A stretch of 64,000 nucleotides of DNA from Clitopilus passeckerianus. Lineage: Eukaryota; Basidiomycota; Agaricomycetes; Agaricales; Entolomataceae. The position numbers were made by a program, and so were the translations under genes. Position 1 is the stretch's first letter, and each line of letters starts with the position of its first letter. Below the pieces are notes generated by a model. It worked only from the letters and a program-made list of their open reading frames with translations. It searched no databases and was not told the DNA's origin. This document shows positions 25,820 to 37,280 of this stretch, in pieces. The DNA is taken from assembly GCA_944990035.1 (NCBI GenBank), contig CALYLX010000114.1, positions 1 to 64,000 of the forward strand. The letters run 5' to 3'.

Positions 25820-28319
25820 TTAGATTGCACAGTAAAGACCTACTATGTGATGTGAACTCCCTAGCTGGGGTGTCTGGTCGAACTTCGGATTAAGAATCCT
25901 TCGCAAGGCCTTGAGCAGTTCCGCATATGTCGGACGATGATTATCCGCTATAGGTGTATAGGTGAGTATACTGCAGCTTCTAATATGAAGGTGTACGTAC
26001 TTAGTGCCTGAATAAACGCCTAAGAAGCACAGATACGTGATTAGCGCCGAAGAGAGCGTCAGAAAGGTGATCATCTTACCCAGCTCATAGCGCCAACAGC
26101 AACACCACCATGGAATGTATCAGCGCTTGTTTGCCCATCTTTGCAGCCCGACCACGTTATCTAATGATCATAGCAATATAAGGATCAGAACAACGGCCAG
26201 ACGATCTCAAAAGGGGAGCACGTACGACATCTGCAGGTGTATGCAGCAAAGCTCTGACTTGATCTGTGATCTGGCTTCCTTTCAATCGACCGTGCGATGA
26301 GTACTGTCCAGAAGTTAGATATCACGAGTTACGCTGGCTTGTCTAAACTTACGATATATGGCAAGTCTGTGCATCAGATATTAGAATGGAACCAGGAGCT
26401 GGAATGGAGGAGTCACGTACCGAGAACGGTCCCGGAGTGACAAGACTGGGAAAGGAAGTTAGATTCGGATTTGGGGGTGTTAATAGTATCTTGGGACGTA
26501 CGTCAAACAAAGCCTGTGATCAAGGCCAGAATCAGTCCATGAATTCTCCGAGGCAAGTCAAGCTTTGCTTACCGTCAGTCGACAGCCAGCTGGCAGTGGT
26601 TTCACCATAAGGGCATGCATTTCCTGATGCATGAGATGATTGTGAGCGTCGCACAGGAAATAAAAAATGAGATTGACGAACATCGTCGATGATATGGCCT
26701 TTCTTCTTGAAATCCACAGGGTATATGACTTCGCCAGGATCAGCTACGATCTCGTCGGAAGCTGAACAAGGACTGACCTTCATCAAACCCATCAACCTCA
26801 TCCCCGTTCAAGTCCTTGGTTTGACCACCGTGGCCGGAATCTAGGTGCTTGTTAGTAAATTTAAGAGCGAATGGAGCGCAGAGCAAGCCTACAGTGAAAG
26901 AACAGTGAATCATGTGGCTTGGCACCTCGAACGAGCCAGTGCATCGCATCGAAGATGTTTTGCCTGGTAGGCTGCTGCCGAGAGCTCTGAGCGTCGTCAG
27001 TCAAGATGACGATATCTCCTGCTCGATAACCCCAGTCCCCTGCCATTCAGTCGTTAGAGACGTAATGAAAGAGGAGCAAAATTTCGTACTTATCAAAAAG
27101 TCCCGAACATGTCGTGCATCATTGATACATCCACGAAGTTCGTTCTGTTGACCTAGGTAGTTGATTCCGATCTGTAGCACCGTGAGTGATCTATTCCCCA
27201 ACGTAGCACCTATACCACGTACACATAATGCCCTCTTCCTCCCCGTACATTTGGAATATTGGAACGGGATATTGATGTTTGGGTTCTGGCCGATCTTGCT
27301 GAGTTTTGCATTGGTATACTTCTTCGGGGGTACACGACTCTTCCCGCGACTGGTATTCGCAGATTGGACGATTATTGGCTGAGCTGATCCATAACCAGCT
27401 TGAGGCAGGTGCGAGAAGCTATGCGATTGGTGAAGTATTGGTTGTGGATGAGGGCTCGGAGGCTGCGCGATCAATACTTGAGGATTATTATAAGAGGGGG
27501 TGCGAGAGCGGGAGTGTGAGCGGGAATGGGAATGTTTGTGATGAGATGGAGCTTGAATGACTTGAGGTAGCTGTGAGTAACTGTGAGAGGGACGCAGGAT
27601 TGATTGCAGGTTGGGGCTCGGCGGTTGGGCCATGATAACCTGAGGCTGCGAGTGCGAATGCGTCCTATGTCGTGAGTGCGAGTGAGAGTGCGAGCCCGAG
27701 GGTGCTCGTGAATGCGAATGTGAACGAGATCTCGCATGGGTATGTGAAGAGTGCTTTCGCGACCTGGTGGGGTATTGCTCCGAATATGATTGCTGTATGG
27801 GCATAGCTTGTCCGATTTGACCTTGGGCAGGGTAACCCTGCATTTGCGGCCATTGGATTTGAGGTTGGTAAACCGCAAACCCACTCCCTTGATAGCTAAT
27901 GTAGCTTGTTAGGGAGGCTGCTATCACGAAGAACAACAGTTTAGTTACCTAGGTGAACTATGGTGGTGTCAGTATCATAAGTAGGAAGTTGGTCAACAGA
28001 AGCAGCCACTTACTAGTTGTACGAGGGACTAGGGGGAACGAAGCCCCCTCCCGACGACTGGGGAAACGAGGCAGGCGCAAATTGAGCGCTAGTTGCTGTT
28101 CCAGGGGGTCTAGTGACTCGTTTACAAACCGTGGAGCTTGCAATTGAACTTCTCGTTCACTTACAGCATAATGGGTAACCTATAGTTGCGTACGGAAAGT
28201 GTTAATCAATATTCGGACCCAGAATGACGATCGAGGACATACGTAGGAGCGGGCATCTGTACAGGAGGGGCATGATGGCGATCACGGTCTTCGTAACCGT
28301 TCGAGCTGTCCCACATCAT
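25820..28319 (-). CDS. Metacaspase (type I) with a long His/Ser/Arg-rich prodomain
   Basis: This is a cysteine protease of the caspase fold that cleaves after Arg or Lys, linked in fungi to stress response, protein quality control and death. It starts at ATG 28319/28316 ('MWDSSNGYEDRDRHHAPPVQ'). A short exon 'GYPLC' and a Pro/Ser/Tyr-rich part precede a 936-nt frame with (R/H)S repeats. The p20 domain follows: 'GRKRALC|IGINYLGQQNELRG', 'DIVILTDDAQSSRQQPTRQN', 'AMHWLVRGAKPHDSLFFHY', catalytic His in 'SGHGGQTKDLNGDE', and catalytic Cys in 'ALFD|SCHSGTVL' (about 26440). The p10 part is 'ITWSGCKDGQTSAD' and 'YAELLKALRRIL', ending at 25820. About a dozen introns of 45-60 nt are present. No frameshift was found. 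Both catalytic residues are present, so activity is expected; substrate and role are inferred from the family. Confidence 0.9.
27380..27840 (-). repeat. His/Ser/Arg dipeptide tract with two imperfect repeat units in the metacaspase prodomain
   Basis: The tract alternates SH, SR and HS dipeptides ('RSRSHSHSRAPSGSHSHSHS') and contains two related blocks. One is 'QPQVIMAQPPSPNLQ' followed by 'SHSYSQLPQ'. The other is 'NPQVLIAQPPSPHPQ' followed by 'SHSFSHLPQ'. They lie about 55 residues apart, which points to an internal duplication. Confidence 0.7.
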
Positions 28320-29384
28320 CTTGCCGAGGTTTTCTTAGTTGAGATTCTTTCCGAGAAGTGGGGAGACTATAGGAAAGGTCGGGGGAAACCCTGGTATCTG
28401 GTATTAAGGTATTTGCAAGAATTCTGCCTGACAAGAGTCGACAGGATGATGGGAAGAAACAAGCCTCAGAGCGCTGACAGTGCCGGGATTTGAGTTGGCC
28501 CATGGCCATCGGCGTCGACATTCTTGTTAACTCTGGAGAGATGACTGATTTGGAAAGAATAACATCATATTGATGCTGCGGAATCCACTCAAAGCTGAGA
28601 CTATTAGGGGTAGAGCATTGATTTTATCCCAAAATATCAACCAAAAGCCTTGAGATGGACCAAAATCAATATCGGTTTGGCGGGCCGTACATTTTTGCCC
28701 AGGAACTACCACTCAAAGCTAAGACCTCTGCCGAGACTAATATGGTAGGATCAATGGAGCCTTAATTTTATCCCAAAGATCTCGAGAACCTGCCATTTCT
28801 GGGCATCGGCTATCAGCATCCCGAGCTTCCGTAGGAAAGTTTCCCACCAAAGTTAGGCAAGCTACCAGTGCCAAGCTCTCTTGTCAAGTCCTCACCTTCG
28901 GTGAGATGCACCATGCGCCGACGATTAACCTTTGCTCTCCAGGTCCAGAACATTAATTCATTCACGCAGTGCTCAACATATGGCTTCAACAAACATAAGG
29001 AGGCTCAGCGCTTATGTTTTACTCGGCAGGACTGAGCACCGTGACATCCAGTAAAGGCCGAGCACGGCTGGTCGACTTTCAAGCCTTCAAGCTGTCTTGG
29101 TTTCTTTTCTCAATTAGCAATGAACGTACCTGGTCGAATAATAGTTTGTGCCCCTAAATGTGAGACACCATCGAGTTGCCTCATCTTCACAGTTCGTCAT
29201 CGGCCACCAACGGGGTCGTGGCGCCAGCCTCAAGTATCGTTTATCGGCGACTTCTAAGATACGACCATGAAACATGTGTTCAAAGTAGGCTGAGCGCGCA
29301 ATTCATACATCAAACGACCCTTGTATCCCGACAAATATAAAGGATGGCAGGTTGCTTCGCGTCGCACTTAGACTTCCAATCGCA
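28320..29384. other. Divergent intergenic region with a degenerate direct repeat and a hairpin
   Basis: Two related segments begin CCACTCAAAGCT near 28585 and 28709 and each ends TTTTATCCCAAA (near 28623 and 28766). A perfect 9-bp inverted repeat, AAACATAAG / CTTATGTTT (28991-28999 and 29011-29019), has an 11-nt loop. A TATAAA at 29336-29341 lies 44 bp before the P450 ATG. No gene is recognised. Confidence 0.55.
29336..29343 (+). promoter_or_regulatory. TATA box of the first P450
   Basis: TATAAAGG lies 44 bp upstream of the ATG at 29385, with no competing start between. Confidence 0.5.
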
Positions 29385-31856
29385 ATGTCCTCCTTCCCTC
29401 TAATGATCCTAGACCAGGTGTCTTGGCTGCATTCATTCCTTTCTGGGCTGACACCAGAAGATCTACCTTCACTTCGAGCTGCATGCATCACACTTCTCAT
29501 CACGACCACCTTCATTTCCTTGGTAAAACGTCTTCGTAATTCGATTCGGTATGCATACCTCCCCGGCCCAATCAGCAAAACGCCCATCGGTAAGTCCAGC
29601 AAATATTCGTGGAGGTATAGGGAAGGTTAACCATATCACAGGGTACCAGCTTGATATGCACGACGCGACATCTCTTGACGATTATCACAACCCAATGTGC
29701 GAGAAATACGGTCACGTCGCACGACTGACTGGTGGTTTCTTTGGCGTAAGTTGGCGTCTTGAAATCAAGTGTAGCCTATCTTCTGACCTGTATCTGGAGA
29801 CAGCTTCAAGACGATGCCCTATATATCTCGGATCCTCTTGCTCTGCACGATATCCTTGTTCGTCATCAGAAGAACTTCAAGGAGTCGGAAGAATTCACTG
29901 GGTACGTTCAACCGATTCCTCGGCATTCAGCAGATACAGATATTGATGAGCAACAGGCTGTTCGGTGTCATTCAGCGGAGACGGACTTAGTTCTGTGCAT
30001 GGTTAGTCCTTCCTTCACCCATCCTTCCCTCTTTCCCTCGCTCAACCTTTTGACTAATCACAGACGCGGAGCACAAGAAGCAGCGCAGACTCATGAACCC
30101 CATCTTCACCGCCTCCTTCGTCTCCAAACTCGTGCCTGTCTTCTATTCCGTCACCAACCAACTCCAAGGCAAGCTCAAAGCAGAAGTCGGCACCTCGAAA
30201 GACGGTCGCGTCGTTGATATTCTCGACGACTTGCAAAAGACAGGCCTTGAGATTATTTCTCAGGGTGGCTTGGGTCACACCTTCCATTCTTTGGATAAGG
30301 ATAGTGAGGAGTTTGCGGAGTTCCATGATGCTCTGAGGCAGTTGTGTAAGTTTGGATAGATGGTTTTGTTGAGGATGCTAACTTATCGTCGCGGATTGCA
30401 GCCCGGCCGCTGCTCAGCTGTTTTTCGCTATGCCGTACTTTAATACCTGGAGGAAGATGAAGCCTGTCTGGCTTCGCAAAATCTTGGCCAGCACAGTAAA
30501 CTACTCGCCCCTCCCTGCCGCTCGCAAAGTATGTTGCACATCTCACCAACCTGATTCCTGCTAAAGTATCGACTCTAGTTCAAATGGTCCTGCGACGTCA
30601 TGCAGGGTGTGATTGATGACCTCTTCTGGAAGAAACGCAAGATTCTGGCAGAGGGCGGGATCTCTGAGCTCGAGAAAACGACGGCAGGTGGGATGGATCT
30701 GGCGACACTCCTCAGTACGTATTTCATTGTCGACAAGTTCGGTGCTTGGATGTAACGAACCACTACCATCACAGTCAACGCAAACCAGGTCGCCGATGCT
30801 GAAGATCGCATGAGTGATGACAACGTTATGGCCAACATGAGGTAGTTATGCCGTCTTCCTTCATCTTTGGGAGTCGCTAATGGGTTGACGACAGTGGGAT
30901 CGTTCTGGCTGGACAGGAAACGACGGCTGGCGCACTGACCAGGATCTTGTGCCTATTGTCTGCTGATACGAACTTGCAAAGCCGCCTCAGGAAGGAGATA
31001 AAGGACGCTAGAGCCGTATGTCCTTCTCCGAGGAATCTGAGCCTACGCTGATGACATTTTCTATAGCTCAAGGGTGAAGATGAACTCAACTACGACCAAC
31101 TCAGCGAACTTCCCCTCCTCGATGCCTTTTGCCGGGAAACCTTGCGACTTTTTGCTCCCGTGCCTTTTGTCTGGAGACAGTGCGTTTCTCACCAATTTTA
31201 GCCAACAGATCGTTCATGATCAACTTCTAGGACGGTTGAAGATTGCGTTGTACCTCTACACTTCCCAGTTCGCGATGTCAAGACCGGCACCGAGATGAAA
31301 GAGCTTTTAATCACCAAAGGCACCTCTGTCTACCTTGGCCTTTCTGCCGCCAACCGGTCCACTGCAATCTGGGGCAATGACGCTACCGAGCTAAACCCGG
31401 AACGGTGGCTCGGAAAGATGTTCACGAAAAGCACTGAGAAGGGCGTCAAAATGCCCGGTATTTTCTCTAACACGTAACGTAACTTTGCGCAAACCATACA
31501 CAGTCTGACTAATATCTATCTTTGGTAGTATGACTTTCCTCGGCGGTGGAAGAGCCTGTCCGTGAGTAACTTCTTGTCATTGTTGTTTTCTTGACTGTTG
31601 TTGACTCGGACTTTTCTACTAGCGGGATGAAATTCGGTCTCCTGGAAATTAGTCAGTCCACTCAACATTTCCATTCCCTCCTTTCATGGCTGACTGTCGT
31701 TTAGAGCTGGTCTTGTCTGTTCTCCTCTCGGAGTTTTCATTCGAGAGCGCAGGGAAAGAACTCGATTGGCGTATGGGCATTACGGTCGCCCCATACGTCA
31801 AGGGCGAGGTCAGCAGGGGCCCGAGCGTTCCTATACGGATCCGGAATATTGCATGA
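29385..31856 (+). CDS. Cytochrome P450 monooxygenase (1)
   Basis: This is an ER-anchored heme monooxygenase needing P450 reductase; the substrate is unknown. An N-terminal hydrophobic helix ('AACITLLITTTFISLV') and a Pro hinge ('YLPGP') are present. Downstream are 'AEHKKQRRLMNPIFTASFV' (C-helix region), the I-helix oxygen-binding motif 'GIVLAGQETTAGAL' (30898), the ExxR motif in 'CRETLRLFAPVP' (31133), 'LNPERWLG' and the heme loop 'FLGGGRACP|GMKF' with the Cys ligand (31537-31560, split by an intron). It ends 'IRIRNIA' at 31856. About twelve small introns are present. The frame has a one-base loss in the C3 at 30402-30404 (before 'AAAQLFFAMPYF'). The exon near 29952-30000 ('LFGV... DGLSSVH') joins only with a shift or with an acceptor that drops conserved residues. 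Otherwise it is a complete P450 of about 520 residues. Confidence 0.9.
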
Positions 31857-33027
31857 AATATCACATCCTTGTGGTAGCTATCATTGCGTGTTTGTTCTCA
31901 GGCAGCTGCCATTATACTTCACTAATATATACGTAAGTCAAAAGCTGTCACATAGGACAGCCGCGTAATTTAGTGCTTGTGAGTCAATGGGAGGAACCTC
32001 TATGTCAGAAATTCTTCATTGTACCGCTATTGGATACCCTCGACATTTTTTTGCCCTCTGTATTGCGGTGTGCATGTGAAGAGCGAAACAGAAAAGGTTT
32101 AAAAACCAAAGCACTGCGGTCGTGTTGCGGAATTCGGAACCTTGTGGGGCACGTGCCAGTGAATTCCCACGCAATGCCGAATCATTGCCGATTCAACTCA
32201 CGAACTTGCGACTTGCTTTGTTGAAATGGCATGTTATTGCGCCGAACAACACTGGTACTCAACCTCCGCCGTGACCAGGCCAACATGAAACGTAATACGA
32301 TACATTGATACTCATGCCTTTGTCGTGCGATCTGCGACAACCTCCGTAACGGACTCGGCCACGACCTACGATCGGGTCATGATCACACAGGCAGCCCTCT
32401 CCCGCATTGGCTTCAGTTTGGGGTTCTATTTGAAGGCTGGGGCACTGGTTGAAGCTCATTCAACGAGTCAATTATATCTGGGGTTTTCTCACTCGAAATT
32501 TTCTGCTCCAATCTCGCCCTCGCTGATCGGTGGTTAGATCTTTGAACCGCGAGTGGCAAAACATTTCTAGGTTGTCATGAGATACAGTATTCACATTGCG
32601 AGAGACAAGAGCGCTTATCTATCAGCTCTTTCAGGAGTGACGCCCACCGACTCTCTTTGTTAAGCAGCCGCTGCTAGGCCGACGGCATCGCTTCTTGCCT
32701 TATTCGGACACAAATCGGGCTTGGAGGAAAAGCGATGCTGATTTCTCCCGCCTTTGCGCTTTCAAATGGTTCTTCAGAGCTTTATGTGCCAGAAAGCTAT
32801 GCAACCTGTATCTCAGTGACCACGTTGAATATAACAGGGGGCCACGCCATCTCACTCATATTGTAGTGACCCACCGTCGATTTAGGTATGAGCTACAGCA
32901 TTTTGATCAACCCTAAGACAAGGGCGTCAAAAGCCACTCATCAGAGCCCATAAATAGGTGCGTTTCTGTTCCAGGTAGCCCTCTCACTCTACCACATCCC
33001 TCTTTTCTACCCTCTCAAGCTCTCGAA
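31857..33027. other. Intergenic
   Basis: About 1.2 kb lie between two plus-strand genes. A TATA-like CATAAATAGG near 32949-32958 lies about 70 bp before the kinase-like start. Small open frames on both strands show no domain. Confidence 0.5.
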
Positions 33028-34248
33028 ATGTGGTTTACACAAGACCCCGTGGAATACGAAACAGTAACAAGAGTGAGTAAGATGAATCCTCTCTGATTTT
33101 CACGCTCTCATTTGGTTGTTCAGGATGTTACCTTCAGGCATCCAAACCACACGTCAACAAGTCGTGTATCAATGGAGGATAGCCCGCCTTACTGGATGAC
33201 CATATGTACCGACGTTAGACGCGGTTTTATCGACGGCCAAGAGGTCCGTGTTAGAGAATGGAGGGTATGCGAACGTTCGGAGACTTCCAATTTTGTTGAG
33301 GTAGCCTATCACGTTATGGAGACAAATGTTGACACCGTGCTAAATCATTCACTCTAGGTCCTGATGAAGGAGCTAAACGACTGGAAGCGTGCTTCATCCC
33401 ACCGCAACGTCGCGCCTTTCATTGGCATTTGCAAGGGAATTGTTCCATCGCCCGCTCTGATTACACCACACTTTGAACGGGGTAACATAATGGAATTTCT
33501 CTCGACTCACCCTCATGTCGACCCCATGCCACTCGTAGGTGCTTTCCCCCTAAGAATTTTAAGGACTCCCGGGGCTGATCAAATCTCTGTAGCTCATTCA
33601 AGTCGCTGATGCCCTCGTCTTTATGCACGGCTTGCAACCGCCGGTGGTCCATCGATTCGTGCGAGGCGTAAGTCGCTCCCATGTTCCATTAGAAAATGCC
33701 TTATTCAACAATGTTTCTTTGAAACAGTCGAATATCATGATTTCTCGAGACAAGAAAGCCCAGCTGATCGACCTATGCCTCGGAGAATTGATACAACACC
33801 CAGCCATTCATCGCGAAAAATCGGACTTTAGAAGATACAGGTGGATATCGCCGGAAATCTGTGATGGCAGGGCCAAGGACGACCCCGATTCTCAAATGAA
33901 ATGCGACGTTTATAGTTTTGGAATGACAATGCTTGAGGTGAGTGTGAAGGGAGCCTGTTGTCACCCTGTTTTTTTCACGCTGAACGGGCGGTATTATAGG
34001 TTCTGAGCGGTCAGCGTCCTTATGCAACTCTTCCAGATCATTTTCGCTCGCTTTTAGCCGTGATGAAAGGCCAGTTCCCTGATCGCCCTAAAGGTTGTGC
34101 ACGTATTACGGATAAGCTGTGGGATCTGATGAAGACATGCTGGGACTGGGATCCGACAAAGAGACCAACCATGTCTAAAGTATACGGCGACCTGATCGAG
34201 CTATATCCTAATGCCCACTCGGCTGGGCTCCCAACTCCCAGGCTGTAG
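33028..34248 (+). CDS. TKL-type protein kinase fold, probable pseudokinase
   Basis: The fold is that of the tyrosine-kinase-like kinases expanded in agarics. Exons join in frame: 'MWFTQDPVEYETVTR', 'PPYWMTICTDVRRGFIDGQE', 'VLMKELNDWKRASSHRNVAP' (helix C with its Glu), 'LIQVADALVFMHGL', the catalytic-loop equivalent 'VVHRFVRG|SNIMIS' (33647-33740), the metal-loop equivalent 'AQLIDLCLGEL', 'YRWISPEI', 'CDVYSFGMTMLEV', 'LSGQRPYATLP' and 'KTCWDWDPTKRPTM'. The C-lobe is well kept, including the APE-like SPE and the D-x-W/Y-S-x-G pattern. The key residues are not: HRD reads HRF, DFG reads DLC, the beta-3 VAIK-type Lys reads Arg ('VRVREW'), and no Gly-rich loop is visible. Binding without phosphotransfer is the likely state. 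It is about 300 residues long, with no other domain. Confidence 0.84.
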
Positions 34249-35798
34249 AGTCCTGCTGAACAGTGTAACAATCGGGAGAATGGGGGCTAGGGGGTCTGTG
34301 ATTCGAGTTCATTCCAATACTGTACGATATAAGCCAATCACAATAATAGCATATCGTTATTGTCAATACCTCGTGTACTATGTATTTTCCCAATGAAATT
34401 CGATGAGTAAGTTCAACTATTGAAGGCGACGTCTCGAAGCAGGTCTTCCAAATCTTTGAGTGACATACGGTTTGAGCTGCGCCAAGCAAGACCAAACACC
34501 AAGTTCCTCGAGTTAGGAACCACCACCACACAGACATGGCGGAGGCAGGCTGTGTTCCATACCGTGCATTCAAGATATAGCTAGAGCAGCAGTATTGTCG
34601 GAAGATCCGCATCCACTTCTATAAGGCCTCTCGCGACGTGGTTACGGGACCTGTTTCGAGGTGCGCAGCTCCTGGGGTGTGGGTATTACTGTCTCCCTGC
34701 GCTTTGAGTCAGGAGGGGTGAAGATTTCGGCTTTCAAAATCCTGAGCAGAGAGGCAGTCAGCTACCCTCATTGGATCGGAAGCTTCCTGTGGTTAGAAGG
34801 TCTAAAGCACAGGGCTCGCACTGCTCTTTAACTCGGAGTCCTGGACCCACCAGACAACACACGGTACCCCTAACTGTTGTTCTTCTAGATAAATAAGGCA
34901 ACCTAATCATCTCCACTAAAATGCACTAGGTCTGGATTACACGGCCGTGGATCTAAGGTTCAACACATGTATCACCGGAAATGCAAGATTGCGAGGCTAT
35001 CCCGAGACCATCAATCAGAGTCTACCTACATCCTTTGTTCTCGAATTAAGTACCTACATGGGCTGCATTGCTATTTTATTGGTTCCTTTTGCAGCTGTTA
35101 GCACCATTGTGTCTACTACCACTCAGCCCATGTACGTAGCCTTGTTGGGACCGTTTACGCTCTGTCAGTAGCCACCCAGTGGAACATGGGAAAAGAGGCC
35201 GTACTCCCTTCATACCACCCGGAGAAACCTAGCAAGTTGCTAGTGTTACTAAGATGAACCAGCCTAAGCCACCTTCGTTCAAACCGGTATGGGTTCTTAT
35301 GGGATTCTTCAGGTTATCAGCTGAGTCTCTTCGTACAGAATGTACCGTATCGAGACTCGCGGTATCTATCAAAACCTGTTGCATTACGACCACTGGAGAA
35401 CCCTTCACCTCCTTATTCACCGTAAGCGGTGCAGTATCACTCATACGCTGGAAAACGCAAGGTTGTTCTGAAAAAATGGCACCCGCTCGTAAAGGAACCC
35501 AAAGACATGGATGGAAATGAATTCGACAGGAAACATTGCAGGAAATGAGTTGATAGCTGGAGAGGAAGAAGCTCCATCAAAGCTGAGACGCTGAAGTAGA
35601 ATTTGACGTCATTTTTCCTTAGTTGAAAAACCCCATATCGAATGTATTTGTGGCCGCGCACGAGTTTCTCTTGCTTGGGATTCCTTCATGGTCGCGTCAT
35701 CGTGTATTAGGGCATCTTACCTAACCGTTCATATTGAAGAGTTGCTTGGCGGTTGTTCGGCAGCGACTTGAAGTGCGTCCCATAGGTCACTTGAAAGC
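34249..35798. other. Intergenic
   Basis: About 1.5 kb between two plus-strand genes. Open frames at 34947-35171 and 35254-35520 (plus) and 35229-35444 (minus) have no recognisable domain or splice context. A phrase like CAAAGCTGAGACG near 35579 resembles the short repeat seen at 28585. I see no supported gene. Confidence 0.45.
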
Positions 35799-36727
35799 AT
35801 GCATTGGAAACCATCCCACCTTGCTTGCTTGATTGCTCTCGCAGGCTCTTCAAGTTGCGGCATGAGGAGGTTGTGCGCGGCTTCTCCGGGCCGCCCAGTC
35901 CTCTACGATCATCAGGGTCCATATGCACCTGTTAATCCTCTCCCAATAAAGGATCCAACAGATGCTCCAATTGCTTCCTCCATACCATCACCTTACCCTC
36001 GAGAGCTCGCAAACCCGCCCACGATGCCCCCAAGAGACATGTTAATCCCTGGACTGCAGACGGTTCATTTGATCCCGGAAGTAATCCCCGAACCATTCCA
36101 GCCGTCTGTCTGGTTCGACGTCGTCTACCCAGGAGAAAAGCAAGCAGAGCTCGGATCTTTCATGAGAGTAGAGGATACGCAAGAAGAACCTGACCTGTTT
36201 TTGTCGCCGTTTGATTCCAGCTCATCAGTGGACAAGAGCAAGACGTTCACCTTTGTGATGACGGACCCGGATGCTCCGTCAAGAGCAGAGCCAATCTATC
36301 GACAGTTTAGACACTGGGTCGTAAGTTCTTAGCGTCTTACATATGTCACTGTAGCTCAGGAAATGTTACTCGGATAGATCACTGGTATCAAGTTCCCCGA
36401 GAACGACTCAGCACCAGCACAGAAGACCAAGGACTCAACCGCCCCATACCGCCCTCCAGGGCCTCGACCAGGAGTGGTTTGCACAGATACAGTATGTGCA
36501 TCTCCGAATATTGCACTTGTTCAAGTAGCTGATCTATCCCTTTTTTTTCTTCCAAAGCCTTCATTCTCTTCGAAGAACCCTCCACCGATTTCACAGTTCC
36601 AGAGGGCAGCCCAGAATATGGCTCAGCGCTGGAAGAAAGGCGAAGCTGGAACGCTATCGACTTCGCCAACAAGTACGGACTGAAGCTCGTTGGTGCTAGC
36701 TTCTTCCTTGTCAAGGCTGCAGATTGA
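35799..36727 (+). CDS. Phosphatidylethanolamine-binding protein (PEBP / TFS1-like)
   Basis: PEBP proteins bind anionic phospholipid headgroups; fungal members can inhibit carboxypeptidase Y or modulate signalling. Three exons. The ligand-pocket signatures are present: 'FTFVMTDPDAPSRAEP' (DPDAPSR box) and 'RQFRHWV' closing exon 1, then 'ITGIKF', 'YRPPGPRPG', the GxHR-type box 'GLHRYTFILFEEP' and the C-terminal 'SWNAIDFANKYGLKLVGASF'. It ends 'VKAAD' at 36727. The N-terminal 80 residues are Pro-rich. A first hydrophobic stretch ('LACLIALAGSSSCG') could be a signal peptide, but the true start may be further in. One base is missing near 36473: 'PRPGSGLHRY' needs GGAAGT where the sequence has GGAGT. 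A GTATGT intron follows at once. Confidence 0.86.
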
Positions 36728-37280
36728 GGAGTGGCGACGGAAGATTCCGATAACCTGACACGAGAGTCGGCTACACTGTAATTTCAGAATGGACATCGAA
36801 GATAGTGAGAATATATATTATGATTGAGCATCTAAGAACTTGACTGAGTACAACCTGTGTATTTCTGCGTGCGTAAGTACAAGATGAGCATGGTGACAAT
36901 GATAGAGGGGCATATGCAGTGCGAGTAAAGATCGGACGTAAACTATATACAGGCAGCGATTAAAGGCAAGAAGTCAGATGGGAATAATCGCAGCACGGGA
37001 GTTTGAGAGTACGCGAAAGGATCAGGTAGACTAGAGTGGTTGTATGGAAAATGCAAACGTGACGTATTAGAAGAGATTGTCCAAGAAACAATGCAGAACG
37101 AGAACGGGAAAGCATAGATGAAACATATCATATCTGCCTTCGAGATATAGTGCCTAGTCGGGAAACACCCATAATCCTTTAGACCCTGATTGGTTTCGAC
37201 ATGGAACCATTTGCAGGGCGTCCTCTGGGACGAGGACGGCGGAACTTCAAAGAATCACCGGGTCTAAAACGAAGAATCGG
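36728..37280. other. Convergent intergenic region
   Basis: This spacer lies between the 3' ends of the PEBP gene and the large minus-strand gene. I see no gene; the open frames are short. Confidence 0.5.

Noticed and set aside
34947..35520. Two plus-strand open frames between the pseudokinase and PEBP genes
   Set aside because: No domain, no agreement with splice signals, and competing frames on the other strand.
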